64,000 nt of DNA from Neospora caninum Liverpool (lineage: Eukaryota; Apicomplexa; Conoidasida; Eucoccidiorida; Sarcocystidae): positions 2,325,920 to 2,389,919 of the forward strand of contig NC_018395.1 in NCBI RefSeq assembly GCF_000208865.1, read 5' to 3'. Both the position numbers and the translations under genes were made by a program. Positions 59,801-64,000 of this stretch are shown in pieces; the first letter of the stretch is position 1, and each line of letters opens with the position of its first letter. The notes below the pieces were generated by a model. The model was not told where the DNA came from and ran no database searches. It was given only the letters and a program-made list of their open reading frames with translations.

Positions 59801-62800
59801 CTCTTCGTCGCCCTCCTCTCGACGTTTCTCGTTGTCACGCGCCGGTCGCGTAGCGCGTTCAGCGTGTGTCTTCTCGTCCTCATCTTCGCTGCGGACCTTC
59901 GCGCCTACGTCTGAGGCAATCGAGACGGCAAGAGCCTCAGCTGGTCCCTCGCCGGCCGCCAACGCATTCGCCTCCAGAAGGAGATCGATGAGAAACTCGA
60001 TCTGATGCACTGGGAAGAAGGGCACCGCTTGCGCGCGTTCGTGGCGAGGCGTTTCCGCCTTCTCGGAGTCACGCGCCTCGCTGCAAAACGCCGACGGCCC
60101 GCCCTCCCCTCGCGTGGCGATCAGCCCCGTGCCGACCGCACCAGTGTACGAACACCAGAAGAGCGGGCATGCAGGCGCAGTGCACCGCGCACATTCGCGT
60201 TCGCCGCGGAAAACCTTCCGTCCTTCGTGGCCTTTGGCCGTCGCAGTGTCGCCCTCGACGTTTCCCTCGAGCGGATGTGGGGACTCTGCGGATCCGCGCT
60301 CTCCCGCGCCTCCGCTGTCTTCTCGCGTCTCGCCCTGGGGCCCGTGAGTCGCCTCCGCGTCGCCCGTCTCCCCAGGCCTGCTGGAGAGAGACGGCGCGTG
60401 ACACAGCGAGAGAAGAGCCGCGCGAAGCGCCGCGGAGAGCGCAAAGAGGCTGGCGCACCGAAGGACCAGGAGCATCCCGAGCGACGACGCAGTCAGCGGA
60501 GAGACCGCCGCGATTTCGGCCGCAAACGCCTCCAGGAAAGAAGAGGCGAACGGTGGGGCAAGTGCAGAGGGAGTCGGCGTCTGCTGGGGTGGAGCCGAGG
60601 CGCGCCGCAGCCAGTCTGGGAGGTGCCGAGTTTTGGAAATCGCCTCGTGGCGGCCTTCGCCCTTGCCGCCCGCACGCGTGAGGCCTGCGATGCGGGCCGG
60701 CGTCTCGCAGGTGCTTCCCGCCGTGCGGATGGGCGCTCGAGGGCAAGCGTTGGGAGGCGGCGAAGAGCGGCTGGGAGACGCAAGAGAAGACGCACGCAGT
60801 CCCGAGGTGGGCGACGACGAAAAAAAGGAAAGAAGATCCGAGAAGAGCGCCGCGCGAGACGGTGGAGGCAGGACAGCGAAGAGCGCTTCCAGAGTTTCCT
60901 GGAGGACGGCCCCCAACGCTTCGTCTCCGCCTGCGCCTTGGAGGGAGGGAAAAACGAGTTGCGCATCGAGGTCAGTTTCCCGCGGCTGGTCGGCTTCTCC
61001 CCACGGCGCGTCTGACGGGATGCTGGTGGAGTTGCACACCTCAGACTCTTGAAGAGAAGAACAGCGACACACGGCCCGGGAGCGTTGCCAGCGGTGAAAT
61101 TCTCGGCAGCCTGGACAGGGCCTACGCCCCCCTGATTGAGCCTCGTCAGCGCCGTTCCCTCCCGCCAGCACGGTGCCCCAGCTCCTGGACCTTCCGTCGT
61201 TTCTCTCGTCGTCTGCGCGTTTCTCTGCTCTGCGTTCGAGGCGCGTTTTCGGGCGACTCGGCGGGGGCCGGGGAACAGACCTCGGCAGCAGCTGCGCAGA
61301 AAGAGGATCTTCTTGGAGCGCGCGCAACGGAAGAGGCAGGAGAAGCAGCGAGGTTTCGCCTCTCGATTTCCCGGCTTCTTCGGGTGGCTCGGCCTCTCCG
61401 TGGGTGGGGGTCGCCCAGACGTGCCTCTCCAGCAGCCCGTGGTGCTGCATGCGCTGAGAAATAATCTCCGGTTGCGGCGCAGAGAGCCTCAAGACTGCCC
61501 AGACCAGCCGCTCCGACGGCAGCAGCCACGCGTAACTTTTTTCCACGCCCGCGCGCTCTCGGCAACGGGGCGCGACCGGCGCATCGGCGTGCGGTCGAGG
61601 CGTCTCGGCGGCCATAACTCTCAGGTACCCCCCCACCTTTTTCAGTTCTCTTTGAAGATGTTGCTGGCGCAGGAGCCGCGTCGCGGGACTCGCGGATGCA
61701 GGACGCGTGTCCAGGCGCAGCGACGCCCGAAGCGACGAAGAGAACACGGCGAGCGCCGAGGCCCCGGCAGACTCCAGAGAGGAAATGAAACGAAGCTTCA
61801 TCCCCCCCAGAATGTCCGGATCGCACACGGCCGGCACAAGTGCCGAGGAACACAGGAGCCAACCCGGACGGACAGCAAAAGCCGAAGCGGGAGACGTGGA
61901 AGGCGATGAAGAAGAAGGTGAAGAAGGCGAAAAGGACGACGAAGCTGAGGGTGGGAACACCGAGTCCAAAGTGTGGAGAGTAGTGGAGCAAGACGAGGAA
62001 GCGTCGGAGTGCGGCGGGCACAGGAGGTCGTGGAGCCAGCGATCGCCGGGGAGGGAAGCAGGGAACGGAGGGGAGGAGGAGTACGGGGCGAGGGGGGAAG
62101 GCGCGAAGGCGAGGGGAAGGGGAAGGCGATTGACCACCAACACAGTTCGCGCCTTCTCTGCAAGCTCGTCCTGGTCGTCTGCGAGTGCTTGGAGAAGTAC
62201 CTCGACCGCGGCGAAGATGCAGGCGGTGCTGACAAACTCTCGACAGCTACCGACGAGACTCGCGGCAAGGTAGAGGCGCCCTAGACGGATTCGCCAGTCT
62301 ACGAGAGGCAGCGGCGACGGACCCAAAAGGCTCTGTGAAAAGAAACCAGACACGCGCCTCGGGAGTCCACGACTCCAGGTGAGAGAGGTGGAAGAAACAT
62401 GTGCACCCCTGCGACCTCCTTCGAAGCGCAGAAGGAACCAGTCACAGAAGGAAGACGAGCACACGCGCAAACCATGCACGGGCTGTGTATGTGTCACGGC
62501 ATGGCTGTTCGTTTGTCGTCACCCTTTCTAAGCTCCACTCCGGGACTCTATCTGTGCACCTATCTGTAGGTATTTCTACAAAGAGACCGATAGGTACAGA
62601 GATATGCATATAGACAGACAGATAGATATAGAAATAGATAAGTAGGCACGGAGGAGATAGATACATATCCAGAGATAGATACAGACATGTGCGACATGAA
62701 CGTGACAACCAGAACAGGATGGACACGAGCGAGGGTCCCCTGTCAACGCAGCGTCCCGGAGTTGCAAGGAAGGTGGTTCGACGTGGCAGATCCGAAGCGA

Positions 62801-64000
62801 CGCAGTCGAGGTATTCCATCGGTACGAGATGTTCGGCAACCGCGTTCGCGAGTTGCGCGTCGCTCCTTGCTGCGAAGCGCTGCCGCCCCCGGTACGTGTC
62901 CTTACAATCATTTTCTCAGACGTGTGCTTCGCGGCGTCCTGCAGGAGCAGATTGAGCCTTCTCTCCGCCTTCCCAGGCTTGTGCGGCTCCGGGGGATTGG
63001 GTCGGCCGCGGCTTCGCTCGGACTCGCGCTGAAGCCCGCGCAGGACTGGAAAGCTGAAGCCTCTGTCAGACTGCAAGTGTCCTGGTTCTGTTTTCTCTTC
63101 CTCCTCCTGCCGCTCTTCTTCAGCAACGCCTGCTGCTCCGGCTCCGCGAGCGGCTGCCTGGTGCCTCTGAGGGTCTGAGAGACAGGCATCCTTCGCGAGC
63201 TCTCGCAGCCGCTGCAGGCGCGCTTCGGCCTCTAGCGTCGTCGCGGCTTCTTCGAGGTTCGGCAGAGAGACCGACTGATCTGACACGCCCGTGAGGGAAG
63301 ACGCTGACAAAGGCAGAGAAGGCAGGAGGGGAGGTGCGGAAGCAGAGAGAGGCGGAGACACACTAGTCGAGTCGGTCTTCAGGAGAGCAGAGATCCATCG
63401 TGTGAGGACGAGGAGCGCAAGCGCGAGAGCTCGCGGAGGTTGGGTGCGGGGATGGGAAAGGAAAGTCGAGACCGCCGTGATGACCCCCGGGTAGAACTGG
63501 ATCAACAGCGCTTGCGTCCACTTCCGCTTTTCCGCAGCCTCGGCGAGTCTCCACTGGTTATTAACAGACAATGCCGCGCAAAGGGACGGAGCGCAAGTCA
63601 AGGCGGTAGAGTCCTCGGGGCGAGAGGGAGAGCGGCCGAGCTGCGTATCAGACGAGTCGTGCAGAACGAGGGGGAGATCGAGGATCTCGGCTGATGTGTA
63701 CAGACACTGGAGGACCAGGAGCAGTGCATCTCGGTCCAGCGAGACCGCCGAGGCGGGAGCGAGAAGAAGCTGGAGAAGATCGTGGATGGCGATGCCGAGG
63801 ACGACGCCGCACGGAGGGTCGCCGCGCACGCGCGGCACGGCGTGAAGAAAACAGGAAACCGCCACCGCCGATAGAGACGCACCGGGCGCCTCCCTGACCG
63901 GAGCAACAGCAAACTCAGGGCCCGCAGAGGATCCATCAGCACGCGGTGAAGGCGAAGACGGCGAAGGCGATGAAGAAGAGTGAGATGAAGAAGACTGGGA
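54167..64000 (-). CDS. TTI1: TTI1-like HEAT-repeat protein of the TTT complex, 5' end outside the window
   Basis: Exons in transcription order: beyond the edge to 62906, 62332-57485, 56581-56515, 56326-56278, 55870-55772, 55606 to an unresolved donor (55541 or 55448), 55331-55136 and 54871-54167. The phase carries through every junction except the unresolved one. TTI1 with TELO2 and TTI2 forms the TTT cochaperone that matures PIK-related kinases (ATM, ATR, TOR). Family landmarks: FYPGVITAVS...ALALALLVLTRW in the first visible exon; HGDLLIDAVAECLHRL and VASLLLAVVAFAPPSMIPALSDLV in the large exon; ILMRIRLLLHTDPR...ELLPRTHE joined to IWPSLLPSL (family: 'ERCIHLLS...LLPLAHQAWPSL'); AAVSV-like block LAVVHVMAASAGSFVRERFASDVLPPL ('[24 protein letters not shown]') across three exons; LRSQACRLLHRLNCIDPQV ('LQEAARSVFLHLMKVDPDS'). 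The 1,616-residue exon is swollen by Ser/Pro and Glu/Lys insertions, and a poorly conserved 234-residue tail follows. Confidence 0.75.
56366..56416. repeat. (TA)n and (CATA)n tract in TTI1 intron
   Basis: AAATA and TA repeats followed by about five CATA units, in the 188-bp intron between the exons at 56581-56515 and 56326-56278. Confidence 0.95.
56582..57484 (-). other. Large intron of the TTI1-like gene
   Basis: Donor CACGAG|GTATAG at 57484 and acceptor CTCTTTCCCGCCTCAG at 56582. It joins ELLPRTHE to IWPSLLPSL, restoring a contiguous family motif. It contains TA tracts at 56849-56881 and about 57260-57275. Confidence 0.85.
56849..56881. repeat. (TA)n microsatellite in TTI1 intron
   Basis: 33-bp uninterrupted TA run. 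Confidence 0.95.

Noticed and set aside
58395..61909. Several plus-strand frames of 130-340 residues opposite the TTI1-like exon
   Set aside because: Shadow frames in GC-rich coding sequence, Arg-rich and without domains or splice support.
57479..62497. Reading the 1,672-residue minus frame as a complete gene
   Set aside because: Its first residues precede an acceptor at 62333 and its last two codons follow a donor at 57484. TTI1 family motifs continue across both junctions, so it is one internal exon.

Overview
The window is nuclear DNA of an apicomplexan coccidian, most likely a cyst-forming sarcocystid (Toxoplasma/Neospora/Hammondia/Besnoitia group). The reasons are intron-rich eukaryotic genes with GT..AG junctions and pyrimidine-rich acceptors, proteins carrying long Ser/Ala/Glu/Arg-rich insertions, abundant (TA)n and CT/GA microsatellites between genes and in introns, and recognisable spliceosome, exon-junction and TTT-complex proteins in that style. 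The species cannot be fixed from this sequence. There are no operons, CRISPR arrays or bacterial signals, and I found no convincing tRNA or rRNA. Long open frames lacking an ATG, most of them opposite real exons, were treated as shadows.

Layout, left to right. 3.6-4.1 kb (-): a probable mitochondrial ribosomal protein uS2. 7.5-9.5 kb (-): a DA1-like zinc metallopeptidase with a cysteine-rich LIM-like region and an HELLH/EEG active site. 14.4-21.1 kb (+): a complete 12-exon SNW/SKIP (Prp45) splicing factor, 569 aa, every junction in phase. 22.5-23.0 kb (-): the ubiquitin-like sulfur carrier URM1. 27.3-32.5 kb (+): an unrecognised 1,535-aa protein with one membrane segment near its C-terminus. 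33.4-37.9 kb (+): an unrecognised protein of about 977 aa in four exons. 39.9-46.0 kb (-): an unrecognised type I membrane protein of about 1,487 aa in five exons. 50.7-52.7 kb (+): RBM8A/Y14 of the exon-junction complex, five exons, 163 aa. 54.2 kb to the right edge (-): a large TTI1-like HEAT-repeat protein, eight exons visible, 5' end outside the window.

Two genes act in pre-mRNA processing (SNW1, Y14), two relate to ubiquitin-type chemistry (URM1, DA1-like), one to stability of PIK-related kinases (TTI1) and one to mitochondrial translation (uS2). They do not form one pathway; this looks like an ordinary housekeeping neighbourhood with three lineage-restricted proteins. The least expected item is the DA1-like peptidase. 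The clearest structural oddity is the SNW gene, whose intron 1 holds a 450-bp CT-rich block and whose intron 5 holds a 230-bp GA-rich block that could pair with it.
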